A DNA stretch of 64,000 nucleotides, taken from positions 3,662,501 through 3,726,500 of the forward strand of contig NZ_CP014275.1 of the NCBI RefSeq assembly GCF_001578105.1, in the 5' to 3' direction. The DNA comes from Martelella sp. AD-3 (GTDB lineage: Bacteria; Pseudomonadota; Alphaproteobacteria; Rhizobiales; Rhizobiaceae). The translations under genes were made by a program, and so were the position numbers. The notes beneath the pieces are model-generated. The model saw nothing but the letters and a program-made list of their open reading frames with translations. It had not been told where the DNA came from and did no database searches. Position 1 is the first letter of the stretch. Each line of letters opens with the position of its first letter. Shown here piece after piece: positions 26,260-33,824 of this stretch.

Positions 26260-27141
26260 ATGCTCCGCAACAAACGGAATGAAGCGATCGTCGCCCTGTT
26301 GCTGGTCGCTCCGTTCATCGTCATTTATGGACTGATCTTCGTTTATCCGACGATCCGGATGTTCATCACCTCGTTTCAGGACGCGCCGTTGATCGGTGGC
26401 GGCGAATATGTCGCCCTGGACAACTACACGCGGCTATGGGGCGACCGGCGCTTCAACACGGCCTTCTGGAACACCGCCTATTTCGTCGCCCTCACCGTTA
26501 TTCCCGGAACGCTGGTGGCCTTCGGCATCGCGCTCGGCATCAACCGGCTCAAGGGCAGGCTGCAGGCGCTGATCCTGGCCCTGTTCTTCCTGCCCTATAT
26601 TCTGCCGGTTTCGGTGGTCTATCTCATCTGGGACTGGACGCTCAACTTCCAGTTCGGCATCGCCATGTATCTTTTCGATCTCCTGGGCATGGAGCGGGTG
26701 CCGGTGTTCAAGTCGACCGTGTGGTTCATGCCGGCCGTCGCCATGATCACGATCTGGTGGACCGCCGGGTTTTCGATCCTGCTGTTTCTGGCGGGGCTGC
26801 GGGCAATACCCGCCGAGATCTACGAAGCGGCCGCGCTCGACAATGCGTCGCGCCTGACAACCTTCAGCCGGCTGACCTGGCCGCTGATGTGGCCGGTGAC
26901 GGCGCTGGTGCTGACCATACAACTGATCTCGCAGCTGAAGATTTTCGACCAGGTCTACCTGTTTTCGACCGGCGGCCGGCCGAACGACAATCTCGTTCTC
27001 GTCTACTATGTGTTCCAGAGGGCCTTCCAGTATGATCAGGGCGGCCGTGCCGCGGCTGCGGCTGTCGTCCTGTTCATCCTCGTCATCGTGGTCTCCGTTC
27101 TCAACTTTCAGCTGACGCGACTTTCGAAAGGGAGGGCATGA
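26260..27141 (+). CDS. ABC sugar transporter permease (MalF type)
   Basis: This 293-residue inner-membrane protein has six membrane segments and the EAA loop EIYEAAALDNASRLTTFSRL (about residues 187-206) that contacts the ATPase. It belongs to the CUT1 family and pairs with the next permease. Its stop overlaps the start of the following gene by four bases, so the two are translationally coupled. The substrate is inferred from context to be an arabinose-containing oligosaccharide. Confidence 0.93.
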   Translation: MLRNKRNEAIVALLLVAPFIVIYGLIFVYPTIRMFITSFQDAPLIGGGEYVALDNYTRLWGDRRFNTAFWNTAYFVALTVIPGTLVAFGIALGINRLKGRLQALILALFFLPYILPVSVVYLIWDWTLNFQFGIAMYLFDLLGMERVPVFKSTVWFMPAVAMITIWWTAGFSILLFLAGLRAIPAEIYEAAALDNASRLTTFSRLTWPLMWPVTALVLTIQLISQLKIFDQVYLFSTGGRPNDNLVLVYYVFQRAFQYDQGGRAAAAAVVLFILVIVVSVLNFQLTRLSKGRA

Positions 27142-27983
27142 TGCACGCGACAACAGCAAGGCGCCTCAACATTGCCGGCCTGGCGATCACGCTTCTGACC
27201 GTCTTCATTGCCGTCGTCTGGGCCTTCCCGCTCTACTGGGGCGTCATCTCCTCGCTGAAGCCCGAAGACGAGGTCGTGCGACGCTATATCGAGCTCTGGC
27301 CGGAAACGCTCACCTTCTCGCACTACTACTTCGCGCTCACGCAGACACAGATCGGCATCTGGTACCTGAATTCCATCGTCACGGCGGTTGCCATCACCGT
27401 TCTGACCGTCGGATCCTCGATGTTCTGCGGTTACGCCATCTCGCAACTCGAATTTCCCTTCCGCAAGGTCCTGTGGGTACTGATCCTCGCAAGCTTCATG
27501 GTGCCGATGCAGGTTCTGATCGTGAACCATTTCGAGCTGATGGCCCGCTTCGGCTTCATCAACACCTGGGCCGGCATCGTTCTGCCGCAGCTGATCCATC
27601 CGGTGGTCATCATCGTCTACAAGCAGTTCTTCGATAACGTCCCGAAGGATTTCCGCGAGGCGGCGGCCATGGACAGCGCCTCCGAGTGGCGCATTCTCAC
27701 CCGCATCTACATGCCGATGAACTGGGGCGTGACGACCGCACTGGCGATCGTGACCTTCATCTGGTCCTGGAACGCCTTCCTGTGGCCATTCCTGGCCGTG
27801 ACGAAGACGGAAATGATGACCATCACCGTCGGCATTACCCAGGTGAACGATGCCTTCGGGGTGTATTACGCCCGCGAACTGTCCGCCGCCGTCCTGGCCG
27901 GCCTCCCCGTCGCCCTCGCCTATCTTGTCTTCCAGCGGAAGGTGACCCAGGCCATCACGCTTTCCGCCGGCATCAAGGGGTAG
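27138..27983 (+). CDS. ABC sugar transporter permease (MalG type)
   Basis: This 281-residue inner-membrane protein has six membrane segments and the second EAA loop DFREAAAMDSASEWRILTRI (about residues 173-192). It completes the CUT1 permease pair with the upstream gene. The start is ATGATG, so 27138 or 27141 may be used. There is no ATPase gene behind it on this strand. The ATPase lies convergently beyond a 303-base gap, on the other strand. Confidence 0.93.
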   Translation: MMHATTARRLNIAGLAITLLTVFIAVVWAFPLYWGVISSLKPEDEVVRRYIELWPETLTFSHYYFALTQTQIGIWYLNSIVTAVAITVLTVGSSMFCGYAISQLEFPFRKVLWVLILASFMVPMQVLIVNHFELMARFGFINTWAGIVLPQLIHPVVIIVYKQFFDNVPKDFREAAAMDSASEWRILTRIYMPMNWGVTTALAIVTFIWSWNAFLWPFLAVTKTEMMTITVGITQVNDAFGVYYARELSAAVLAGLPVALAYLVFQRKVTQAITLSAGIKG

Positions 27984-28286
27984 ATCGTCGGGAAAGGCGG
28001 GACCCGCTTGTTCGTCGAAGCCGTTCATCCAGGCCGGAATGGAAACGCGATCGTCGGACCTGCCAGACCGTCGCCCGGCAATGGGGCGACATCCGCAAAG
28101 GCCGGACGCGGAAGGCAAGCCCGTCCCAGCGATTCCAAGCGTCGAGGGCGCGGCTCGGTCGGGGCCATCAGACGGAGACGCCGAGCGCCCGCCCGCAAGC
28201 GGTTCCGCCTCTCTCCTCTGTGCCGCATGCGAAACGCCGCGGGCGAATCCGCCGCGGCGCCTTGATTTTCGCAGACCCTTTGCCGG
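27984..28286. other. Convergent gap between permease and ATPase genes
   Basis: These 303 bases separate two convergent genes. The stretch is GC-rich with no family-like open frame. CGCCGCGGGCG and its partner CGCCGCGGCGCC near 28230-28262 may form a hairpin that ends the ATPase transcript, but I see no clear T-run. Nothing else is recognisable. Confidence 0.35.
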
Positions 28287-29363
28287 TCAGTGGACGTGGA
28301 ACGCGCGTCCCGCTTCGTCAAAGAGATGACATGCCGTCGCATCGAAGGCGAGCGGCACCATGTCGCCGGTCTTGACCTCGGTCCGGCCGCTGTCGGTCGC
28401 GATCAGCTCCGTGCCGTCGGCGAGGGTGCAGTAGAGAAGCGTCCGTTCGCCAAGCCGCTCCACCACGCCGACAGTGGCCGTCGTGACGGCCGCCTGGCCG
28501 TCCCTGACGACCTGGACGGATTCCGGACGTATGCCCAGTTCATACTGCCCGGCCGCGACTTCGGGGATATCGATTTCAAGAACGGAGCCGTCATTGATGC
28601 GCACCGTATGCGCTCCGTCTCCCGACAGATCGGCCTTCAGGAAATTCATGCCCGGAGAGCCGACAAAACCGGCCACGAAACGCGAGGCCGGACGCAGGTA
28701 GACTTCCATCGGCGTGCCGATCTGCTCGATCCGGCAATTGTTGAGCACCACGATCCGGTCGGCGAGCGTCATCGCCTCGGTCTGGTCATGCGTGACATAG
28801 ATCATCGTCGCCTTCATGCGGTTGTGCAGCTGGGCAAGCTCGACGCGGGTCCTGACGCGCAGCGCCGCATCGAGGTTCGACAACGGCTCGTCAAACAGAA
28901 AGGCCTTCGGTTCCTTCACGATCGCCCTGCCGATGGCGACACGCTGCCGCTGCCCCCCGGAAAGCTGGGCCGGACGACGGTCAAGCAACTCCTCCATTTC
29001 GAGCATGCGGGCCGCTTCCTGAACGCGCTCGGCAATCGCATCCGCACTCATGCCGATATTGCGCAGTCCGAAAGCCATGTTGTCGCGCACCGTCATATGC
29101 GGATAAAGCGCATAGTTCTGGAAAACCATGGCAACATTGCGCTGGCCGGGCGCCAGTTTCTCGCTGCGAACGCCATCGATCATCAACGCCCCGTCATCAA
29201 TCGTCTCAAGCCCGGCGATCATGCGCAGCAGCGTCGACTTTCCCGAACCCGAGGGCCCGAGGAACACCATCAACTCCCCGGCCTCTACCGCAAGAGAGAT
29301 ATCGTTGATAACATTGACGTTCCCAAAACTCTTGGAAACGTTCTCGAGCTTGATTGGGGCCAT
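28287..29363 (-). CDS. ABC sugar transporter ATP-binding protein (MsmX/UgpC type)
   Basis: This 358-residue cytoplasmic ATPase powers CUT1 sugar permeases. The N-terminal domain (about 1-235) has Walker A GPSGSGKST, Q-loop FQNYALYPHMTV, signature LSGGQRQRVAIGRA, Walker B KAFLFDEPLSNLD and the switch histidine in YVTHDQTEAM. The C-terminal part (about 240-358) is the OB-fold/TOBE regulatory domain with GIRPESVQV. The ATG at 29363 follows GGGAGGAA. It lies opposite to the receptor and permease genes and is the obvious partner for them, but ATPases of this type often serve several transporters. It may also be expressed from the same control region as dctP. Confidence 0.93.
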   Translation of the reverse strand: MAPIKLENVSKSFGNVNVINDISLAVEAGELMVFLGPSGSGKSTLLRMIAGLETIDDGALMIDGVRSEKLAPGQRNVAMVFQNYALYPHMTVRDNMAFGLRNIGMSADAIAERVQEAARMLEMEELLDRRPAQLSGGQRQRVAIGRAIVKEPKAFLFDEPLSNLDAALRVRTRVELAQLHNRMKATMIYVTHDQTEAMTLADRIVVLNNCRIEQIGTPMEVYLRPASRFVAGFVGSPGMNFLKADLSGDGAHTVRINDGSVLEIDIPEVAAGQYELGIRPESVQVVRDGQAAVTTATVGVVERLGERTLLYCTLADGTELIATDSGRTEVKTGDMVPLAFDATACHLFDEAGRAFHVH

Positions 29364-29819
29364 TTGTTCCTCCCGAAAGGTTTTCAAACCATTCTTTCCG
29401 GTCTGCACCAGAAGTCAAGATATACAGGGCCGTTTCCGGGACTCTTTTGAGACCGGCAAAGCCGGTCGCCATCATCCGGTTGAAGGCCGCCTCCCGGTCA
29501 GCGGCCTCGCGCGGCAGGCACGACAGGGCCGGCGTCCGGAGAGGTTTCATGACGTCTCCTCGCGCCGGTCCCGTCAGCTGGGAGACTTGCGGAAAACCGC
29601 GCTGAGCCGGCATTGCTCGGCAAACACGCCCGGGGCAGATCGCGCTTCGCCCACGCCTTTGTCCTTGCGAACCACATCCTGCCAAATCCCAAGGATATGA
29701 AATTTTCTTTCATATTGAGAATATAATTTCATCCTGCATAATGATTCCCATCTTGTCCGTTTGTCTTTGCGTTTAAGCGCCGCGGCGGCGGACAACAATG
29801 TGCCACAGGGAGTGAGACA
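29364..29819. other. Divergent control region of the ATPase and uronide TRAP genes
   Basis: These 456 bases lie between divergent starts. The right third holds the operator and promoter described separately (29695-29742). The left two-thirds are GC-rich, with open frames on both strands that lack any family signature. No promoter for the ATPase gene was identified with confidence. Confidence 0.5.
29695..29742 (+). promoter_or_regulatory. Uronide regulon operator and promoter, copy 1 (dctP-kduD)
   Basis: ATATGAAA-TTTTC-TTTCATAT (29695-29715) is a perfect inverted repeat with 8-base arms. TTGAGA (29715-29720) and CATAAT (29737-29742) follow at 16-base spacing and look like a promoter overlapped by the operator. 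The dctP start is 78 bases further on. Copies 2 and 3 are at 31814 and 37434. Confidence 0.8.
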
Positions 29820-30797
29820 ATGAAGACAATGACATCCGCACTGGCCGTATTGGCCGCAGGCATGACGCTTGCAGCCGGTTCGGCCGACGCCGCCGTTCGC
29901 CTGAAGCTGGCCGACGCGCTGGCAGCCGATCATCCCACGAGCGTGATCCTCGAGCAGTTTGCCGAAGAGGTCGAGGAAAAGACCGACGGCGAGGTCAAGA
30001 TCCGGCTCTACATGAACGGCGTTCTCGGCTCCGAGCGCGAGGTTCTGGAGCAGGTGCAGAACGGCGCTGTGGACATCACCCGCGTCAGCGCCGCAAACCT
30101 TGAAAACTTCAACCCGATCTACCAGGCCTTCACGCTGCCTTATCTGTTCAACAGCCAGGAGCATTTCTACGAGGTCATGGACGGACCGATCGTCGATCCG
30201 GTCTACCAGGCTTCGCTCGACAGCGGCTTCATGGGGCTCACCTATTTCGACAGCGGCGCCCGCTCGTTCTACACCAAATCGAAATGCGTCGAGACGCCGG
30301 ACGACCTCAAGGGCCAGAAGCTGCGCGTCATCAACTCGCATACCTCGATCCGGATGGTCGAACTGATGGGCGGCATTCCCACGCCCCTGCCCTACGGCGA
30401 AATCTACACCGCCCTGCAGCAGGGGGTCATCGACGGCGCCGAAAACAACCCGACGGCGCTGACGCTCGGCCGCCATGGCGAAGTGGTCAAGTGCTATTCG
30501 CTGGACGAACACCTGCGCATTCCGGACTTTCTGGTGATCTCCAAAACCGCGATGGACAAGCTGACGGACGAGCAGATCGCCATTATCAAGGAGGCCGCGG
30601 TGAACGCCACGCAGGCGCAGAAGCAGGTCTGGAACGAGGCCGTCGACGAGGCCATGCAGCAGATCGGGGAAATGGGCGTCACCATCGTGACCCCCGACAA
30701 GGCGCCTTTCCAGGAGAAGGTTGCCCCACTGATCGAGGAATACAAACAGGATCCGGCAATCGGCCAGTTGGTCGACGCCATCCAGAGCGCTCAATAA
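29820..30797 (+). CDS. TRAP transporter substrate-binding protein (DctP type), uronide cluster
   Basis: This 325-residue periplasmic receptor has a signal peptide (about residues 1-25, ending ADA), then VRLKLADALAADHPTSV. The conserved binding segment DDLKGQKLRVINSHTSIRMVELMGG contains the Arg that pairs with the ligand carboxylate in DctP proteins, and GEIYTALQQGVIDGAENNP follows. GGGAGTGAGAC precedes the ATG. Its permease partners are probably the dctQM-type genes at 37588-39415, which have the same operator but are separated by four other genes. With KduD, GH105 and KduI around it, an unsaturated uronide or oligogalacturonide is the likely ligand; this is inference. Confidence 0.92.
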   Translation: MKTMTSALAVLAAGMTLAAGSADAAVRLKLADALAADHPTSVILEQFAEEVEEKTDGEVKIRLYMNGVLGSEREVLEQVQNGAVDITRVSAANLENFNPIYQAFTLPYLFNSQEHFYEVMDGPIVDPVYQASLDSGFMGLTYFDSGARSFYTKSKCVETPDDLKGQKLRVINSHTSIRMVELMGGIPTPLPYGEIYTALQQGVIDGAENNPTALTLGRHGEVVKCYSLDEHLRIPDFLVISKTAMDKLTDEQIAIIKEAAVNATQAQKQVWNEAVDEAMQQIGEMGVTIVTPDKAPFQEKVAPLIEEYKQDPAIGQLVDAIQSAQ

Positions 30798-30819
30798 GGT
30801 CCTCCCGGACATGACGGCG

Positions 30820-30863
30820 AAGGCGCTTCTTGTCTCATAAAACAGGGAGCGCCTTTTCTTTTC
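30820..30863 (+). terminator. Weak terminator or attenuator between dctP and kduD
   Basis: AAGGCGCT (30820-30827) and AGCGCCTT (30848-30855) form an 8-bp stem with a 20-base loop, followed by TTCTTTTCC. It lies between the two genes and is probably leaky, so that the receptor is made in excess over KduD. Confidence 0.5.
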
Positions 30864-30913
30864 CAGACGTTGCTGCGGCAACGTTTCCTCCATCAAAAGA
30901 CTGGAAGAAACCC

Positions 30914-31675
30914 ATGATCACCGATGATTTTCACCTTTCCGGAAAAACGGCCATCGTCACCGGCTGCGATACCGGCCTTGGCCAGGGCATGGCCGTCGCG
31001 CTGGCCGAAGCCGGCGCGGATATTGTCGGCGTCAATATCGTCGCGCCGACGGAAACGATCGCCGAGGTCGAGGCGCTTGGACGCCGCTTCGTGTCGATCG
31101 AAGCCAATCTTATGAAGCAGGACGACATCCCTCAGATCGTGGACACGGCCGTTCGCGAATTCGGCAAGATCGACATTCTGGTCAACAATGCCGGCATTAT
31201 CCGCCGCGAGGATGCCGTCGACTTCTCCGAGAAGGACTGGGACGACGTGATGAACATCAACATCAAGAGCGTCTTCTTCCTCTCCCAGGCCGTCGCCCGC
31301 CGGTTCATCGCACAGGGCCATGGCGGCAAGATCGTCAATATCGCCTCCATGCTGTCGTTCCAGGGTGGGATTCGCGTGCCCTCCTACACTGCCTCGAAAA
31401 GCGGCGTCATGGGCATCACCAAACTGATGGCGAATGAATGGGCGCATCACGGCATCAACGTCAACGCCATCGCCCCCGGCTACATGGCAACCAACAACAC
31501 CGCGGCGCTCAGGGCCGACGAAGAGCGCAGCAACGAGATCCTCGGTCGGATTCCTGCCGCGCGCTGGGGCTTGCCGCGCGATCTCGCGGGACCGGTGGTC
31601 TTCCTTGCCAGCGACGCCTCCTCCTATGTCAACGGCTATACCATCGCCGTCGATGGCGGCTGGCTCGCCCGCTGA
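30914..31675 (+). CDS. kduD: 2-dehydro-3-deoxy-D-gluconate 5-dehydrogenase (KduD, SDR family)
   Basis: This 253-residue cytoplasmic short-chain dehydrogenase reduces 2,5-diketo-3-deoxygluconate to 2-keto-3-deoxygluconate in pectin breakdown, the step after KduI. The NAD(H) motif TGCDTGLGQG is at residues 16-25 and the catalytic residues are Ser145, Tyr158 and Lys162 (in PSYTASKSG). The length equals E. coli KduD. The ATG at 30914 gives the family N-terminus; an in-frame start at 30830 would add 28 unlike residues. The context (KduI and GH105 downstream) supports KduD over other SDRs, although gluconate 5-dehydrogenases are close relatives. Confidence 0.88.
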   Translation: MITDDFHLSGKTAIVTGCDTGLGQGMAVALAEAGADIVGVNIVAPTETIAEVEALGRRFVSIEANLMKQDDIPQIVDTAVREFGKIDILVNNAGIIRREDAVDFSEKDWDDVMNINIKSVFFLSQAVARRFIAQGHGGKIVNIASMLSFQGGIRVPSYTASKSGVMGITKLMANEWAHHGINVNAIAPGYMATNNTAALRADEERSNEILGRIPAARWGLPRDLAGPVVFLASDASSYVNGYTIAVDGGWLAR

Positions 31676-31813
31676 GGCCACGCCTGCTTGCGGATCGCCG
31701 GTCAGGCGGTCCGCCTTCAACACGCTTCACTCAGAAAAACGCGGCGGCGCGCATCGGCGCGGCGGCTTCTGCGCGTTGCCGAGCGCGACAGGGCATGCCG
31801 CCATCACATCCTG

Positions 31814-31862
31814 ATATGAAATATTCTTTCATATTTCGCAATTAGTTTTCATGATGCATGAT
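31814..31862 (+). promoter_or_regulatory. Uronide regulon operator and promoter, copy 2 (GH105 operon)
   Basis: ATATGAAA-TATTC-TTTCATAT (31814-31834) is a perfect inverted repeat. CATGAT (31857-31862) is a candidate -10 element, and the intervening bases match copy 3 closely (GCAAT, then TTTTCATGATG). The GH105 start is 35 bases beyond the -10. Confidence 0.8.
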
Positions 31863-31896
31863 ATTGCCATCATGATCCTGCATCGGAGGAAAACCC

Positions 31897-32988
31897 GTGC
31901 TTTCCACAAATCAATTGAAACACAAGATCGAGCTGCTGGTCGCTGGCCTGAAGTCGCTGCGCGACGAAGGCAAGTTCAACGAACCGAATCTCGACGGGAC
32001 TGCCGGCGACTATGTCAGCTTCAACGCCTGGGAATGGCCGCAGGGCGTCGGCCTCTACGGTCTCGCCCAGATGTGGCTGAAGACGGGCGATGCCGATGTG
32101 AAGACCCTGCTCGAGGACTGGTATTCCGCCCATATCGAAAAGGGCCTGCCGCCGCAAAACGTCAACACCACCGCGCCGCTTCTCGCTCTGTCCCTGCTGT
32201 GGCGCGAAACCCGCGATCCGCGATGGGAAGCCCCAATGAGGGACTGGGCCGACAGGATCCTGACCGAAATGCCGCGCACGCGCTGCGGCGGCTTCCAGCA
32301 CAATGTGTCCGACAAGATCAATGACGACGAATTGTGGGACGACACGCTGTTCATGGTGGCGCTGTTCCTGGCAAGCTATGGCGAGGGCGCGGGGCGCCGC
32401 GACCTGGTGAGCGAGGCCGCCTTCCAGTTTCTGGTGCACACGCATTATCTGGCGGAGCCGGAAACCGGGCTCTGGTTCCACGGCTGGACCTTTGACGGCA
32501 ACCACAATTTCGCCCGCGCCCGCTGGGCGCGCGGCAATTCCTGGATTTCCGCCGGCGTTCTCGACCTTCTCGAACTTGCCGAACTCGATGACGCCACCAA
32601 GCGCTACCTGACGGAAGTGGTGAAGGCCCAGCTTGAAACGCTGATCGGTTATCAGGCGGCAAACGGCGCATGGCACACGCTGGTCGACGATCCGACGTCG
32701 TATGAGGAAATCTCGGCCACCGCCGCCATCGGCTACGCGCTTCTGAAAGGCGCGCGGCTCGGAATCGGTCCGGAAAGCTGGCGCGAGGCGGGCCTCAAGG
32801 CGCTTGCCGTCACGCTCGACAATATCGGCGAGGACGGCATTGTCGACAATGTGTCCTATGGCACCCGCATGGGCCACGATCTCCAGTTTTACAAGGACAT
32901 CCCGATCCAGCCGACCGGCTACGGCCAGTCCATGGCCCTGCTGCTGCTGGTCGAAGCCCTCAACATTGCCAAAGCGGAGGAAGAATGA
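31897..32988 (+). CDS. Unsaturated rhamnogalacturonyl hydrolase (GH105/GH88-like)
   Basis: This 363-residue cytoplasmic enzyme removes the 4,5-unsaturated uronic acid from the end of oligosaccharides made by pectate or rhamnogalacturonan lyases. The (alpha/alpha)6-barrel motifs include the catalytic Asp149 in ELWDDTLFMV, equivalent to Asp143 of Bacillus YteR, and WARGNSW (residues 210-216). HNV in GGFQHN (residues 131-136) also fits. The gene starts with GTG at 31897 after CGGAGG. It overlaps kduI by four bases, and the released unsaturated uronate becomes the substrate of KduI after spontaneous opening. GH88 unsaturated glucuronyl hydrolase is the alternative. Confidence 0.9.
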   Translation: MLSTNQLKHKIELLVAGLKSLRDEGKFNEPNLDGTAGDYVSFNAWEWPQGVGLYGLAQMWLKTGDADVKTLLEDWYSAHIEKGLPPQNVNTTAPLLALSLLWRETRDPRWEAPMRDWADRILTEMPRTRCGGFQHNVSDKINDDELWDDTLFMVALFLASYGEGAGRRDLVSEAAFQFLVHTHYLAEPETGLWFHGWTFDGNHNFARARWARGNSWISAGVLDLLELAELDDATKRYLTEVVKAQLETLIGYQAANGAWHTLVDDPTSYEEISATAAIGYALLKGARLGIGPESWREAGLKALAVTLDNIGEDGIVDNVSYGTRMGHDLQFYKDIPIQPTGYGQSMALLLLVEALNIAKAEEE

Positions 32989-33824
32989 TGTTTGAAGACA
33001 CACGCTATTCGGTCTCCCCCAAAGACGTCAGCACCTACAGCAATGAGCGTCTGCGCGAGGAATTCCTGCTCGATAACCTGTTTGTCGCCGACAGGCTGCA
33101 GATGGTCTACACCCATGTCGACCGTATGATCATCGGCGGCTTTCTGGCGGTCGACGGGCAAGCCGAAATCGCCGACGGCGCCGCGGTCGGCACGCCCGGC
33201 TTCTTCGATGCCCGCGAGATGGGCATCGTCAATCTCGGCGGCACGGGCACCGTGACGGTCGACGGCACGGTCTATACGGTCGAGCATCGCGATATCGTCT
33301 ATGTCGGTCGCGATACGAAATCCGTACGGCTCGCCTCCGAAAACTCTTCCGCGCCTGCCGCCTTCTACATGAACTCGGTGCCCGCCGGCTATGCCGTGCC
33401 GTCGGCGCTCATCCGTAAGGCCGATTCCAAGCCCGTCACCATGGGCGACGAGGCGCATGCGAACAAGCGCACGCTGCGCATGTATATCCACCCGGAAGTC
33501 TCGCCGAGCTGCCTGCTGTTGATGGGCATCACCGAACCCGCGCCCGGCAGCATCTGGAACACCGAGCCGCCGCATGTGCACGAGCGGCGCATGGAAGCCT
33601 ATGTCTATTTCAACATGGCGCCGGAAGACCGGGTCATGCATTTCATGGGCGAACCGAAACAGGTGCGCAACATCGTGGTCGCCGACCGGCAAGGCATTCT
33701 TTCGCCCGCCTGGTCGATCCATATGGGTGCCGGCACTGGACCCTATTGCTTCGTCTGGGGCATGACCGGTGAGAACAAAGCCTATAATAATGTGACGCCC
33801 GTTGCCGTGAAAGATCTTCTGTGA
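32988..33824 (+). CDS. kduI: 5-dehydro-4-deoxy-D-glucuronate isomerase
   Basis: This 278-residue cytoplasmic cupin-type zinc isomerase converts 5-keto-4-deoxyuronate into 2,5-diketo-3-deoxygluconate. With the start at 32988, the zinc ligands His196, His198, Glu203 (in PPHVHERRMEAY) and His245 (in WSIHMG) fall on exactly the numbers of the E. coli enzyme, which has the same length. An ATG three bases earlier is also available. It overlaps the GH105 gene and touches the following gene (TGATG), so the three genes are one translationally coupled unit. KduD, the next enzyme in the pathway, is encoded just upstream in another transcription unit. Confidence 0.96.
   Translation: MFEDTRYSVSPKDVSTYSNERLREEFLLDNLFVADRLQMVYTHVDRMIIGGFLAVDGQAEIADGAAVGTPGFFDAREMGIVNLGGTGTVTVDGTVYTVEHRDIVYVGRDTKSVRLASENSSAPAAFYMNSVPAGYAVPSALIRKADSKPVTMGDEAHANKRTLRMYIHPEVSPSCLLLMGITEPAPGSIWNTEPPHVHERRMEAYVYFNMAPEDRVMHFMGEPKQVRNIVVADRQGILSPAWSIHMGAGTGPYCFVWGMTGENKAYNNVTPVAVKDLL

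Noticed and set aside
28290..29450. Plus-strand frame of 386 codons opposite the ABC ATPase
   Set aside because: Antisense to a gene with all ABC motifs; no own signature or ribosome-binding site.
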